Below the pieces are notes generated by a model. The model was not told the origin of the DNA. It saw only the letters and a list, made by a program, of their open reading frames with translations, and did no database searches. 64,000 nt of DNA from Sphingobacterium psychroaquaticum (GTDB lineage Bacteria > Bacteroidota > Bacteroidia > Sphingobacteriales > Sphingobacteriaceae). The first letter of the stretch is position 1. Each line of letters begins with the position of its first letter. Where the stretch lies: positions 271,707 through 335,706 of the forward strand of contig NZ_FXAU01000002.1 of the NCBI RefSeq assembly GCF_900177625.1. Reading direction: 5' to 3'. Shown piece after piece: positions 48,137-56,992 of the stretch. Both the position numbers and the translations under genes were made by a program.

Positions 48137-49462
48137 TTAAGCAGGAAACTGAAGCGTAAAACAACTGCCCTTCCCCTCTTCACCATCTACAGAAACGGTT
48201 CCGTTATGCAACAACATAATTTGCTTACATAATGTCAACCCAACACCACTTCCCGTTTTCTTGGTTGTAAAAAATGGTGTAAATATTTGTTCTTGAACTT
48301 CTTGAGACATACCCTCCCCATTATCCTGAACCTTAATAACGATATGTCCTTCTCGGAACATTCCCGTTATACTAACATAAGGATCGGACACTTCCTTTAC
48401 CGCGTCAATCGCATTCAGCAGCAAGTTTATAATCGTCTGTTCCACCAAATTAGTATCCGCCCGTAACACAAGTCGTGTATCCTTTAGAATAATATCCAAC
48501 TCAATATTTTTCTGTATCAGCGTCGGTTCAAATAATTGATATACATTCTCAAAAAGATCCTTGAGCTGCTGATCTACAAAATTCGGTTGATCTACTTTAT
48601 TAATAAGTCGATAGCTTTTCGCAAACTGCAACAAGCCCTCACTGCGTCTTTTAATCGTATAAATACCGACCTTCATGTCCTCAATATCATCCGCGGTATA
48701 CGCCCCTGCCAACCGTCCATGCAATGTGTCGGCTAATGAACTGATGGGTGCTATAGAATTCATAATCTCGTGGGTCAATACCCGCAACAGTTTTTGCCAA
48801 GCCACCGTTTCCGCATGATCGATTGCCTCATTAATATTTTGAAACACCACCACCCTAAAGATACCTTCTTGTGATTCAAATTCAACACAATGCATCAAAA
48901 GCTTGATTTTTCCCTTCGCAGAATTTGCTGCCTCAATTTGTCGCGTACCCACAGGCATCTGGACCGTTTTTATATACAGATCCGGATGCCGCTTCTCCAA
49001 TCCTTTGATATTGCCGAGGTGTGGTGTTTGAAATAATTGCTTAAAAGCGTCGTTTATCCACTCTACTTTTCCCGTGTCAGCGCGGTAAAAAATAATACCG
49101 GAATCCAGCATATTAATAACTTTATTCAGGTATTGATGCTGAATTTCTTTATCAACACTAATCTGTTTATAAACAGTGTTTATATCATTAAAAGCTTTGA
49201 ACAACTTACCTTCCGCTCGAGCCGGATGTTTCACGGCGAACCGACGCGTGAAGTCACGATAACGCACCGCTTCAGAAAAGTCGAGTACATGATGCAGCAA
49301 TCTTCTTTCCGTACTCGCCCATCGAAATGCTAAAACCACGGTAAAAACAAACAGCAAACCGGCATACACATAAAGCTTCAGAAAAAGCAGATAAGCTGCA
49401 GCCGTTATCGCCGAGACCAAAAAAAGGGTCTTAATAAAAATGATAAAGGTGGATGATCTCAT
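48137..49462 (-). CDS. Sensor histidine kinase (NtrB/NtrY-like), partner of the sigma-54 activator
   Basis: 441 residues. Two transmembrane helices at about 6-26 and 30-46 leave almost no periplasmic loop. A PAS domain lies at about 110-210 (GIIFYRADTGKVEWINDAFKQLF). The HisKA box is LTHEIMNSIAPISSLADTL with phospho-acceptor H231. The ATPase domain shows the N box NLLLNAIDAV, G1 VQDNGEGM, F box FTPFFTTK and G2 GSGVGLTL. It phosphorylates the response regulator 3 bases upstream. Lacking a sensor loop, it probably detects an intramembrane or cytoplasmic signal. Confidence 0.92.
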   Translation of the reverse strand: MRSSTFIIFIKTLFLVSAITAAAYLLFLKLYVYAGLLFVFTVVLAFRWASTERRLLHHVLDFSEAVRYRDFTRRFAVKHPARAEGKLFKAFNDINTVYKQISVDKEIQHQYLNKVINMLDSGIIFYRADTGKVEWINDAFKQLFQTPHLGNIKGLEKRHPDLYIKTVQMPVGTRQIEAANSAKGKIKLLMHCVEFESQEGIFRVVVFQNINEAIDHAETVAWQKLLRVLTHEIMNSIAPISSLADTLHGRLAGAYTADDIEDMKVGIYTIKRRSEGLLQFAKSYRLINKVDQPNFVDQQLKDLFENVYQLFEPTLIQKNIELDIILKDTRLVLRADTNLVEQTIINLLLNAIDAVKEVSDPYVSITGMFREGHIVIKVQDNGEGMSQEVQEQIFTPFFTTKKTGSGVGLTLCKQIMLLHNGTVSVDGEEGKGSCFTLQFPA

Positions 49463-49465
49463 CTA

Positions 49466-50830
49466 TCAAATATTATACTTCTCCATCCGTCGATAAAGTG
49501 CTGCACGGGTTAGTCCTAACTCCCGGGAGGCTTTACTGATATTACCGTTAAACCGCTCAATTGCTGACTTAATTGCTTTTCGCTCCATATCCTCAAGGCT
49601 CTGACTCATAGGTGCCTCTTCCGCCGTCAATCTATTCACACGATTGGACTCCTCTATCGGAGAAAATAAAATATCACTCCCCTTAATCGACTCGCCTTCC
49701 GCCATAATAACAGCCCGCTCTAAACTATATTGCAACTCGCGAACATTCCCCGGGAAATAATAACCACGCAACTTTTGTAGTGCATCATGATCTAGTCCCA
49801 AAATGTTTTTATGATACTTGTGATTGTAGAATTGCAAAAAATGGTTCGCCAACACCACGACATCCTCACCCCGCTCCCGCAATGGTGGCACTTGTATTTC
49901 CACCGTATTTATACGATAAATTAGATCTTTTCGAAATTTGCTTTCATCAGCTAACGATTTCAACGGCACATTAGTCGCACTGAGCAAACGAATATCAATC
50001 GGCACGCCCGTATAAGAGCCCAACGGTACGACCTGCCGATTCTGTAAAACACTCAATAATTTGGATTGTTGATGCAAACCGATATTCCCAATTTCATCTA
50101 AAAAAAGTGTGCCTTGATCCGCTGCTTCAAAACGCCCAATACGGTCTTCCCGCGCATCTGTAAACGCACCCTTTTTATAACCAAAAAGCTCACTCTCGAA
50201 TAACGTCTCTGTCAATGCGCCCACATCCACCTTAATATAAGGCATAGATGCACGCAACGAACGCTGATGAAGCGCCTGCGCAATCAAATCTTTACCAGTG
50301 CCGTTTTCTCCTAAGATCAAAATGTTAGCTTCCGTAGGAGCTACCTTATCGATTTTATATTGTAAATCCTCCATAACAGCAGATTGACCAATCAACGAAT
50401 TATCGTTACGGACAATCATATTCACCTGTTTTGGCTTTCCCGACGAAGGTACCGCTCCCGAAATAGACGTCAGTGTCTCTAGAAGTTGTTCATTTTGCCA
50501 AGGCTTAACAATAAAGTCAGAAGCGCCCTGCTTCAATGAACGAACAGCCAAATCAACCGCACCATATGCCGTAACCATAACAACATGAATATGTGGATAT
50601 TGCGACTTAATCTTACCCAACCAGAACAGACCTTCATTCCCCGTATTTATCGCACTCTTAAAGTTCATGTCCAGCAACACAATATCCACAACATGCTGTG
50701 CTAAAACATGCATCAAATTCTCAGGATTACGCTCTACGATAACCTGTTTGACACGCGGTTTAAGTAAAATACGGACTGCTGTTAACAGATCTTGGTCATC
50801 ATCAACAAAAAGTACTGTAGATTTTTTCAT
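49466..50830 (-). CDS. Sigma-54-dependent response regulator (NtrC family)
   Basis: 454 residues from the ATG at 50830. The receiver domain has acidic D10-D12, phospho-acceptor D54 (IVLLDMNF) and K109 (FIVKPW). The AAA+ domain has Walker A GENGTGKD, the sigma-54 contact loop written GAFTDA instead of GAFTGA, Walker B GTLFLDEIGN and LRERGEDV. A Fis-type HTH ends the protein (GNISKASRELGLTRAALYRRMEKYNI). Phosphorylation should let it open sigma-54 promoters. It is third-to-last in the tolC-regulator-kinase unit; two palindromes at 52283-52326 are its likely binding sites. Confidence 0.94.
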   Translation of the reverse strand: MKKSTVLFVDDDQDLLTAVRILLKPRVKQVIVERNPENLMHVLAQHVVDIVLLDMNFKSAINTGNEGLFWLGKIKSQYPHIHVVMVTAYGAVDLAVRSLKQGASDFIVKPWQNEQLLETLTSISGAVPSSGKPKQVNMIVRNDNSLIGQSAVMEDLQYKIDKVAPTEANILILGENGTGKDLIAQALHQRSLRASMPYIKVDVGALTETLFESELFGYKKGAFTDAREDRIGRFEAADQGTLFLDEIGNIGLHQQSKLLSVLQNRQVVPLGSYTGVPIDIRLLSATNVPLKSLADESKFRKDLIYRINTVEIQVPPLRERGEDVVVLANHFLQFYNHKYHKNILGLDHDALQKLRGYYFPGNVRELQYSLERAVIMAEGESIKGSDILFSPIEESNRVNRLTAEEAPMSQSLEDMERKAIKSAIERFNGNISKASRELGLTRAALYRRMEKYNI

Positions 50831-50873
50831 GCATGCAATAATTACTTTCAACTAGGGCCGACTACTAAGATAA

Positions 50874-52196
50874 CTATAATTCCAATTTCCCTGCGTAATA
50901 ATCATTGATATATTTCTGCATTATCCATTCATAACGCTTAATTAACAACGAGTTAGTGGTATTATCAAGCTTCGTCTTCGCTGTCAACAAAAGGACCGAA
51001 TTACTATTACCAGCATCAAAATGTACCTGCGCAATACGAAAAGCCTCTCGATAATGCTGCTCTTGCTCCTCCAAGTGTCCCACATTCTGGCGCAGCGCTG
51101 TCAAACTAAATACCGCTTTCGCAGTTTCTTCACGCACACGATTCTCCTGAATCTTACGGTTCCAAAGCGCCTCATCAAGATTAAGTCGTGCATGCTTTAC
51201 TTGATTTCTTACCTGCATCTGATTAAAAATAGGAACACGTAAAGTCAAAGAAGCCCCCTTTGAAGGATAGTTTTTCAATTGCTGCCAATAATTGTAACCG
51301 GCATCATCTACACTCGAAAATCGAGATTGTATCCCCGCATCAAACGACAACGAAGGGTAATAGCCAGAACGCGCCACCTTCACTCCCTGTTCCGCTTCCT
51401 TTATACGCCAATCTAGCGCTTTAAAATTTGGCAAGAAACCCAGCGCCTTCTCATAAAGCTCTCCTTCGGTATGCATGCCAACTTCGACCGGCAGCAACAG
51501 TGGTTGTAGCAAAGGAAGTTCTCCTTGCTCCCAATTTAACAAAGCTACAAGGCGCTGCTTATTGTTGTACAACACACGTTGCGCATCCTGGACATTATTC
51601 TCTTCCGACTCCAATTGTCCTTTTAAATCGTAATAATCTCCAGGCTTAGCCGCACCTTCACGATGTAAAACCTCCGATCGACGTACATTTTCAGCCGTCA
51701 CCGCCCGCTGAGCTTCCGTTTGTTTGAGCATATCTTGCGCCGTAAGCACCAATACGTACGCCGCAATGACATCAAGCTTCAGCTCGTTAACGGAACTTTC
51801 AAACTCCAGCTTCCCCGCCTCTCGCGCATTCGCTTTCCGGCGAATATCGTATAGCAGTTCAAAACCTTTAAAAAGCCAACCATTCAGAGACAAAGATTGG
51901 TTACCAGAAAAATAACTATTATCAACAAATTGATTCGTCGTACTGTTGATGCTTCGCCCTTGATTATACGAATGGCTAACATTCCCATTTAAGGAAGGAA
52001 GCCTATTATATTGTGCCTGCTTGTGATTTATTTCGTTTCGTGCCACCTCTAACTCCGATCGACGTAAGGTCGGATTACTTTTAAGGGCTAGCGATATGCA
52101 GTCCGTCAGGGACAAGCCTTGGGAGGGCTGCCCCTGCACGAGCACTGCATTACTATAAACTATAAACAACAAAGCAATTCTAAAAAAATCTTTCAT
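50874..52196 (-). CDS. TolC-family outer-membrane efflux protein
   Basis: 440 residues with a signal peptide (MKDFFRIALLFIVYSNAVLVQG). Two outer-membrane-factor repeats follow: SLTDCISLALKSNPTLRRSELEV begins the first helical pair, and LPNFKALDWRIKEAEQGVKVARSGYYPSLSFDAG starts the second. Long alpha-helical stretches would form the periplasmic tunnel and short beta strands the barrel. It should dock the adaptor encoded divergently. It is the first gene of the minus-strand unit, with a sigma-54 promoter about 20 bases upstream and the regulator gene 43 bases downstream. Confidence 0.92.
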   Translation of the reverse strand: MKDFFRIALLFIVYSNAVLVQGQPSQGLSLTDCISLALKSNPTLRRSELEVARNEINHKQAQYNRLPSLNGNVSHSYNQGRSINSTTNQFVDNSYFSGNQSLSLNGWLFKGFELLYDIRRKANAREAGKLEFESSVNELKLDVIAAYVLVLTAQDMLKQTEAQRAVTAENVRRSEVLHREGAAKPGDYYDLKGQLESEENNVQDAQRVLYNNKQRLVALLNWEQGELPLLQPLLLPVEVGMHTEGELYEKALGFLPNFKALDWRIKEAEQGVKVARSGYYPSLSFDAGIQSRFSSVDDAGYNYWQQLKNYPSKGASLTLRVPIFNQMQVRNQVKHARLNLDEALWNRKIQENRVREETAKAVFSLTALRQNVGHLEEQEQHYREAFRIAQVHFDAGNSNSVLLLTAKTKLDNTTNSLLIKRYEWIMQKYINDYYAGKLEL

Positions 52197-52216
52197 TCAA
52201 ATCGTTTTCAAGCCTG

Positions 52217-52234
52217 ATGCAGAGCGCGTGCCAA
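52217..52234 (-). promoter_or_regulatory. Sigma-54 (-24/-12) promoter of the tolC-regulator-kinase unit
   Basis: The minus strand reads TTGGCACGCGCTCTGCAT. The -24 GG and -12 GC are exactly spaced (10 bases between), and it departs from TGGCACGNNNNTTGCA at one T only. The predicted transcript start is about 10 bases before the tolC ATG. Confidence 0.75.
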
Positions 52235-52282
52235 AACACTAACTAGCTAAAAAACAAACCTATACAAACAAACTATACACAC

Positions 52283-52303
52283 AACTGTTCACCACCGAAC
52301 AGT
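52283..52303. promoter_or_regulatory. Regulator binding palindrome, copy 1
   Basis: ACTGTTC-ACCACC-GAACAGT is an inverted repeat with 7-bp arms and a 6-base spacer. It lies in the divergent spacer, centred 22 bp (two helical turns) from copy 2. Confidence 0.72.
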
Positions 52304-52304
52304 C

Positions 52305-52326
52305 AACTGTTCGATATCGAACAGTT
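52305..52326. promoter_or_regulatory. Regulator binding palindrome, copy 2
   Basis: AACTGTTC-GATATC-GAACAGTT is a perfect 22-bp palindrome including its centre. It lies about 70 bp upstream of the sigma-54 -24 element of tolC and 126 bp before the adaptor gene, typical for an NtrC-type enhancer serving both sides. Confidence 0.75.
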
Positions 52327-52451
52327 CACACCACACAAAAAAAACACAATAGACTAAAAAACAGTCGTTTATAAAAATGGCACAACATTGAATAATGATA
52401 TAGCAAGAACATAATAATTTTAATTTTTACGCTTACTTTTTCAATTGCCGA

Positions 52452-53705
52452 ATGGACAGACCAATAGAACAGAAGAAATGGAACAAAAAACGCATCTTGA
52501 CTTTAGTCGGTATTCTTGCTATTGGTGGACTAATAGGTACCAGTTATTACCTTACTACAGGCAACAGTAGACTGAATGTCGAAGCGGAACGTATCAGCAT
52601 TGTCGAAGTGAAAGAAGGCACCTTTCAAGAGTTCATTCCCATAAATGGTACCGTTCTTCCTATCAACAGTATTTATCTCGATGCATCGGTGGGAGGACGA
52701 GTAGAAGAAAAATATGTAGAAGATGGTGCCGTTCTAAAAGCCGGCGATCCCATTATGCGTCTATCCAATACGGATCAACAACTGAGCTTGGTTCAACAAG
52801 AAACCCAAGTATTGAACTTATTGACACAAGCGCAGATTGCACGGACGAGTGCAGAACAAGTTTCGATCAACAACCGCAACCAAATGGCCGATGTGGAACA
52901 GGCCTTACGAGAGGCCGAGCGGGTATACAAGCTCAACAAAAAACTATACGCGGAGCAAGCTATCGGTGCACAGGAATACGAAAAATCAACCAACGACTAC
53001 AACTATCAAAAACAGCGTGTTATCTTAACGAAACAGATTCTTCGCCAAGACTCCATTTCTACACGTCAAAAACTATCACAAGACCGACAAACAGCTGATC
53101 GCACAGAGAGTGCGTTGCAGCTCATGCGCCAAAAAGTTGGAGACCTCGTCGTTCGTGCTCCTGTGGACGGACAGTTGACTTCTTTTGATGCCGAAATTGG
53201 ACAAAACAAAAATGTAGGTGAACGATTAGGACAAATCGATGTCCTTACCGGATTTAAAGTACGCGCCGAAATCGACGAACACTATATTAATAGGATTTTT
53301 ATTGAACAGATTGGAAATGTCACCATCGGTGGAAAAAGTTTTGATTTAAAAATCAAGAAGGTATATACCCAGGTAACAAATGGTAGATTTCAAGTCGATA
53401 TGGCATTTATAGGTGCCGTACCCACGGGGATACGCCGAGGTCAGACCTTGCAGATTAGATTGGCCTTGAGCGATGAAACAAAAGCACTGCTGCTGCCAAA
53501 AGGTGGTTTCTATCAACAAACTGGCGGTAATTGGATCTTTAAACTGGATAAAAATGGAGGTACTGCTTACCGGGTAGATATGCAGTTAGGCCGTCAAAAT
53601 CCAGAATATTATGAAGTCGTAAACGGACTAAAAGCAGGCGACAAGGTTATTGTTTCAAGTTATGAAACATACGATAAGATACAGGAATTAAACATTAAAC
53701 GCTAG
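52452..53705 (+). CDS. Efflux periplasmic adaptor (HlyD/MacA-like membrane-fusion protein)
   Basis: 417 residues. A basic N-terminus and one membrane anchor (about 14-33, RILTLVGILAIGGLIGTSYYL) precede a biotinyl-lipoyl half (INSIYLDASVGGRVEEKYVEDGAVLKAGDPIMRLSN). A long coiled-coil hairpin follows at about 110-225, then the second lipoyl half (VRAPVDGQLTSFDAEIGQNKNVGERLGQID) and a beta-barrel/membrane-proximal domain. It should bridge the ABC permeases to the TolC protein encoded divergently. It is the first gene of the plus-strand arm. Confidence 0.9.
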   Translation: MDRPIEQKKWNKKRILTLVGILAIGGLIGTSYYLTTGNSRLNVEAERISIVEVKEGTFQEFIPINGTVLPINSIYLDASVGGRVEEKYVEDGAVLKAGDPIMRLSNTDQQLSLVQQETQVLNLLTQAQIARTSAEQVSINNRNQMADVEQALREAERVYKLNKKLYAEQAIGAQEYEKSTNDYNYQKQRVILTKQILRQDSISTRQKLSQDRQTADRTESALQLMRQKVGDLVVRAPVDGQLTSFDAEIGQNKNVGERLGQIDVLTGFKVRAEIDEHYINRIFIEQIGNVTIGGKSFDLKIKKVYTQVTNGRFQVDMAFIGAVPTGIRRGQTLQIRLALSDETKALLLPKGGFYQQTGGNWIFKLDKNGGTAYRVDMQLGRQNPEYYEVVNGLKAGDKVIVSSYETYDKIQELNIKR

Positions 53706-53878
53706 TCGGATCTCGCAATAGTAACCCTGCGGTTATCGAAGAGACTTTAAAGCGTTAGCCGCAGTGCAGATAGAGTATAGATAAAGGGTAGATAAAGCAT
53801 ATATAGAGCGTTCGAAGCAGGCAGCAAAAGGAAAAGCAAAAAACAGTTGAAGTGTATTAGAAACCAGAACCATAAAGT

Positions 53879-56245
53879 ATGTTAACGAATATTTTTAAAA
53901 CATCGATGCGTAACCTTTGGAAAACCAAAGGTTATAGCTTCCTCAATATTTTCGGCCTTGCAGTCGGGATTGCCGCCGCAGCCATTATCTTTCTTTGGGT
54001 CGAAGGGCAATTAACCAAAAACAGCCACTTCCCAAACAAAGAGGATATATATATTGTCAAATCCAAACAAACATACGATGGGACCACGTATGTATTCGAC
54101 TCCTCACAAGGTTTGCTCGGCCCGACAATAAAGCAAGAAATTGCAGGCATCAAACATACAGTCCGTACCGATTGGGGCACCTCCCTATTATTCGCTGTCG
54201 GCGACAAAAGCTTGTATCAAAGTGGATTTTATGCAGATCCCGAAATCATCGAACTCTTCTCCATGGAATTCTTGGAGGGCGACCGCAAGACAGCACTGGA
54301 TAAGCCAGAAAACATCGTACTAAGTCAATCTGGTGCTCAAGTACTTTTTGGAAATCAACCAGCAGTCGGAAAAACCATTCGGATAAACGATAGTGAAATA
54401 TATACTGTAACGGGCGTAACCAAGGACTTTCCTACGAATAGTAGTTATAAGTTCAAATGGATTATACCCTTTAAAAAATATGAAGTAGGGAAAGAATGGC
54501 TAACCAATTGGGGAAGCAACAGTTTGATGACCCTGGTCCAATTAGAACCAAATGCGAACCAGGAGCAAATCAACAAGCAACTGTATGACTTTGTCAAGCG
54601 CAAAACCAACGGAGATGTTTTCTTTTCTGCAAATTTCCTTTATCCCATGGCACGTTGGAATACCTACAATGTTTTTGATAAAGATGGAAATGAACAAGAA
54701 GGTAACATCAAGAACATCCGTTTATTTACCATTATCGCAGCTATAGTTTTACTGATTGCATGCATTAACTTCATGAACTTAGCTACGGCACGTTCCGAAA
54801 AAAGAGCGAAGGAAGTAGGTATGCGTAAAGTTGTAGGTGCATCAAGAAAATCGTTGATTGCACAATTTATAGGAGAATCATTGCTTTATGCCCTTCTATC
54901 TACGATACTAGCCATTGCACTGATCTACTTAGCCATCAAGCCTTTTAACACACTAATCGGTGAAGATCTTTCTGTAGATTTGTTAAAGCCTTTACATCTA
55001 GGTTTTCTATTAACAATCATGTTCATCTGCGGTATATTGGCAGGGAGCTATCCCGCTCTCTATTTATCTGCTTTTAATCCCTTAACCACGATTAAAGGTG
55101 GCAAGCAAAAAACGGGATCCGCTGGGCTCGTTCGTCGCGGCCTTGTCATCTTACAATATACAGCATCCATTGTTCTCATTATTTGCACCATCATTATCTA
55201 TCAACAGATTCAACATGCCAAAAATAGAGACTTAGGATTTGAACGCAGCCAGGTTATTACAACAGCTCAACAAGGAGAAATGGGCAAACATCTAGATGTT
55301 ATCAAAGAACAACTTTTGGCGACGGGTAACATTGAACGTGTGGGACTCAGCAATACGAATATTTTGAACGTAGGCTCTAATACAAGCGATTTCAAATGGG
55401 AAGGTAAAGACCCTAATGCGAATATTCTGATCTCTTTAATGAATGTCGATGAAGACCTGATCCCAAGTCTCAGCATGCACATGCATGATGGACGCAACTT
55501 CCGCTCTAAATTTGTCGGCGATAGCACATCTGTAGTCATCAACCAAGCATTTGCAGAACTTATCCAGCCGGATGGTATGGTAGCGGGCAAAATCCTCGAC
55601 TGGAGCGGTAGACCCTATACTATTGTAGGCGTGGTAAAAAACTTCGTGTACAATGATATGTATGCGACCCCGAGTCCAATTGTTTTTTCTGCAATCGACA
55701 ATAATTCAGGCTTATTAAATATCAAAACAAAAGCCAATGTAGATTTACAACAGACGGTTCAACAAATTGAAAAAATCATCAAAGAGAATAACCCCAACTA
55801 CCCTTTCGAGTATCGTTTTCTCGACGAAACATTTAATAATAGATTTAGTTCAGAACTCTTTATTCAAAAATTAGCTTCGATCTTTGCCATCATATCCATT
55901 ATTATCTCCTGTTTGGGTCTATTTGGCTTAGCAGCCTACTCCGCAGAACAACGCGCTAGGGAAGTAAGTATTCGAAAAGTATTAGGCGCATCCGTCCGTA
56001 ACTTAATAGCCATGCTGAATCGAGAATTCATGCTGCTCGTCGGTATTTCTTGCTTAATAGCCTTCCCTATAGCCTGGTGGTTTATGCGTGATTGGTTAAG
56101 CGATTACAATTACCGCATCGCTATTGGATGGTCTGTTTTTGCCCTGGCGGGTGGTCTGGCGTTGGTTATCGCGCTGTTAACAATTACTTCACAAGCTTGG
56201 CGCGCAGCAACAAGCAACCCAACCAAAAAATTACGTAACGAATAA
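53879..56245 (+). CDS. FtsX-like ABC transporter permease, first of four
   Basis: 788 residues. It begins MLTNIFKTSMRNLWKTKGYSFLNIFGLAVG, the N-terminal helix of this family. A MacB-type periplasmic core follows, then an FtsX domain near 290-410 (NLATARSEKRAKEVGMRKVVGASRKSL), another periplasmic part, and a second FtsX domain near the C-terminus (AYSAEQRAREVSIRKVLGASVRNLIAML). The protein is thus an internally doubled permease with about eight helices and no ATPase of its own. The ATPase gene follows after 43 bases. Cargo cannot be deduced. Confidence 0.9.
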   Translation: MLTNIFKTSMRNLWKTKGYSFLNIFGLAVGIAAAAIIFLWVEGQLTKNSHFPNKEDIYIVKSKQTYDGTTYVFDSSQGLLGPTIKQEIAGIKHTVRTDWGTSLLFAVGDKSLYQSGFYADPEIIELFSMEFLEGDRKTALDKPENIVLSQSGAQVLFGNQPAVGKTIRINDSEIYTVTGVTKDFPTNSSYKFKWIIPFKKYEVGKEWLTNWGSNSLMTLVQLEPNANQEQINKQLYDFVKRKTNGDVFFSANFLYPMARWNTYNVFDKDGNEQEGNIKNIRLFTIIAAIVLLIACINFMNLATARSEKRAKEVGMRKVVGASRKSLIAQFIGESLLYALLSTILAIALIYLAIKPFNTLIGEDLSVDLLKPLHLGFLLTIMFICGILAGSYPALYLSAFNPLTTIKGGKQKTGSAGLVRRGLVILQYTASIVLIICTIIIYQQIQHAKNRDLGFERSQVITTAQQGEMGKHLDVIKEQLLATGNIERVGLSNTNILNVGSNTSDFKWEGKDPNANILISLMNVDEDLIPSLSMHMHDGRNFRSKFVGDSTSVVINQAFAELIQPDGMVAGKILDWSGRPYTIVGVVKNFVYNDMYATPSPIVFSAIDNNSGLLNIKTKANVDLQQTVQQIEKIIKENNPNYPFEYRFLDETFNNRFSSELFIQKLASIFAIISIIISCLGLFGLAAYSAEQRAREVSIRKVLGASVRNLIAMLNREFMLLVGISCLIAFPIAWWFMRDWLSDYNYRIAIGWSVFALAGGLALVIALLTITSQAWRAATSNPTKKLRNE

Positions 56246-56288
56246 ATTGAACAACATATAGTTTTATACTGAACTTCATAAAAAGAAC

Positions 56289-56966
56289 ATGATAAAAATA
56301 ACGAACCTCCAAAAATATTACCGCACCGAAGAGGTGGAAACCATCGCACTTGATAATGTCAATATCCATGTAAAACCAGGCGAGTTCGTAGCCGTAATGG
56401 GGCCTTCAGGATGTGGAAAATCTACCTTATTAAATATTGTAGGCTTACTCGACGATCTTGATGAGGGCAGCTACCTATTCAATGATATAGAAGTGGCAAA
56501 GTACAAGGAAGGTAAACGGTCCGATCTACGTAAACATAATATTGGTTTCGTGTTCCAAAGCTTTAACCTCATTGATGAGCTGACCGTCTTCGAAAATGTC
56601 GAACTCCCCTTGGTGTACACCAATGTTCCGGCTGCTGAACGCAAGCGACGTGTAGAAGAAGTATTAGAAAAAGTGCAGATCATGCACCGTCGCAATCACT
56701 TCCCGCAGCAATTATCCGGAGGACAACAGCAGCGGGTAGCCGTAGCACGAGCAGTCGTTAATAATCCAAAATTAATCCTTGCCGATGAACCTACAGGAAA
56801 CCTCGACTCCAGCAATGGTAACGAAGTCATGCAACTACTCAGCGAGCTTAACGAAGGTGGAACCACCATTGTCATGGTAACCCACAGCGAGCACGACGCA
56901 AAATTTGCGGACCGCGTAATTCGTATGCTGGATGGTCAAGTTATTATGAAAAGCGAAAGTTTGTAG
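56289..56966 (+). CDS. ABC transporter ATPase of the MacB/LolD type
   Basis: 225 residues: Walker A GPSGCGKST, Q-loop VFQSFNL, signature LSGGQQQRVAVARA, Walker B LILADEP, D-loop GNLDS and switch His in MVTHSEHD. This subfamily does not pump substrate through a channel but drives periplasmic conformational motion of FtsX-type permeases (mechanotransmission). It is the only ATPase gene in the locus, so it presumably serves all four permeases. Confidence 0.95.
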   Translation: MIKITNLQKYYRTEEVETIALDNVNIHVKPGEFVAVMGPSGCGKSTLLNIVGLLDDLDEGSYLFNDIEVAKYKEGKRSDLRKHNIGFVFQSFNLIDELTVFENVELPLVYTNVPAAERKRRVEEVLEKVQIMHRRNHFPQQLSGGQQQRVAVARAVVNNPKLILADEPTGNLDSSNGNEVMQLLSELNEGGTTIVMVTHSEHDAKFADRVIRMLDGQVIMKSESL

Positions 56967-56992
56967 ATAAACAGTCTTAAACCTACTAACCG

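Noticed and set aside
52377..52392. A second sigma-54 promoter (ATGGCACAACATTGA) for the adaptor gene on the plus strand.
   Set aside because: The -24 element is good, but the -12 GC is missing at the required spacing; TTGA fits only with one base too few. It may be a weak or decayed site.
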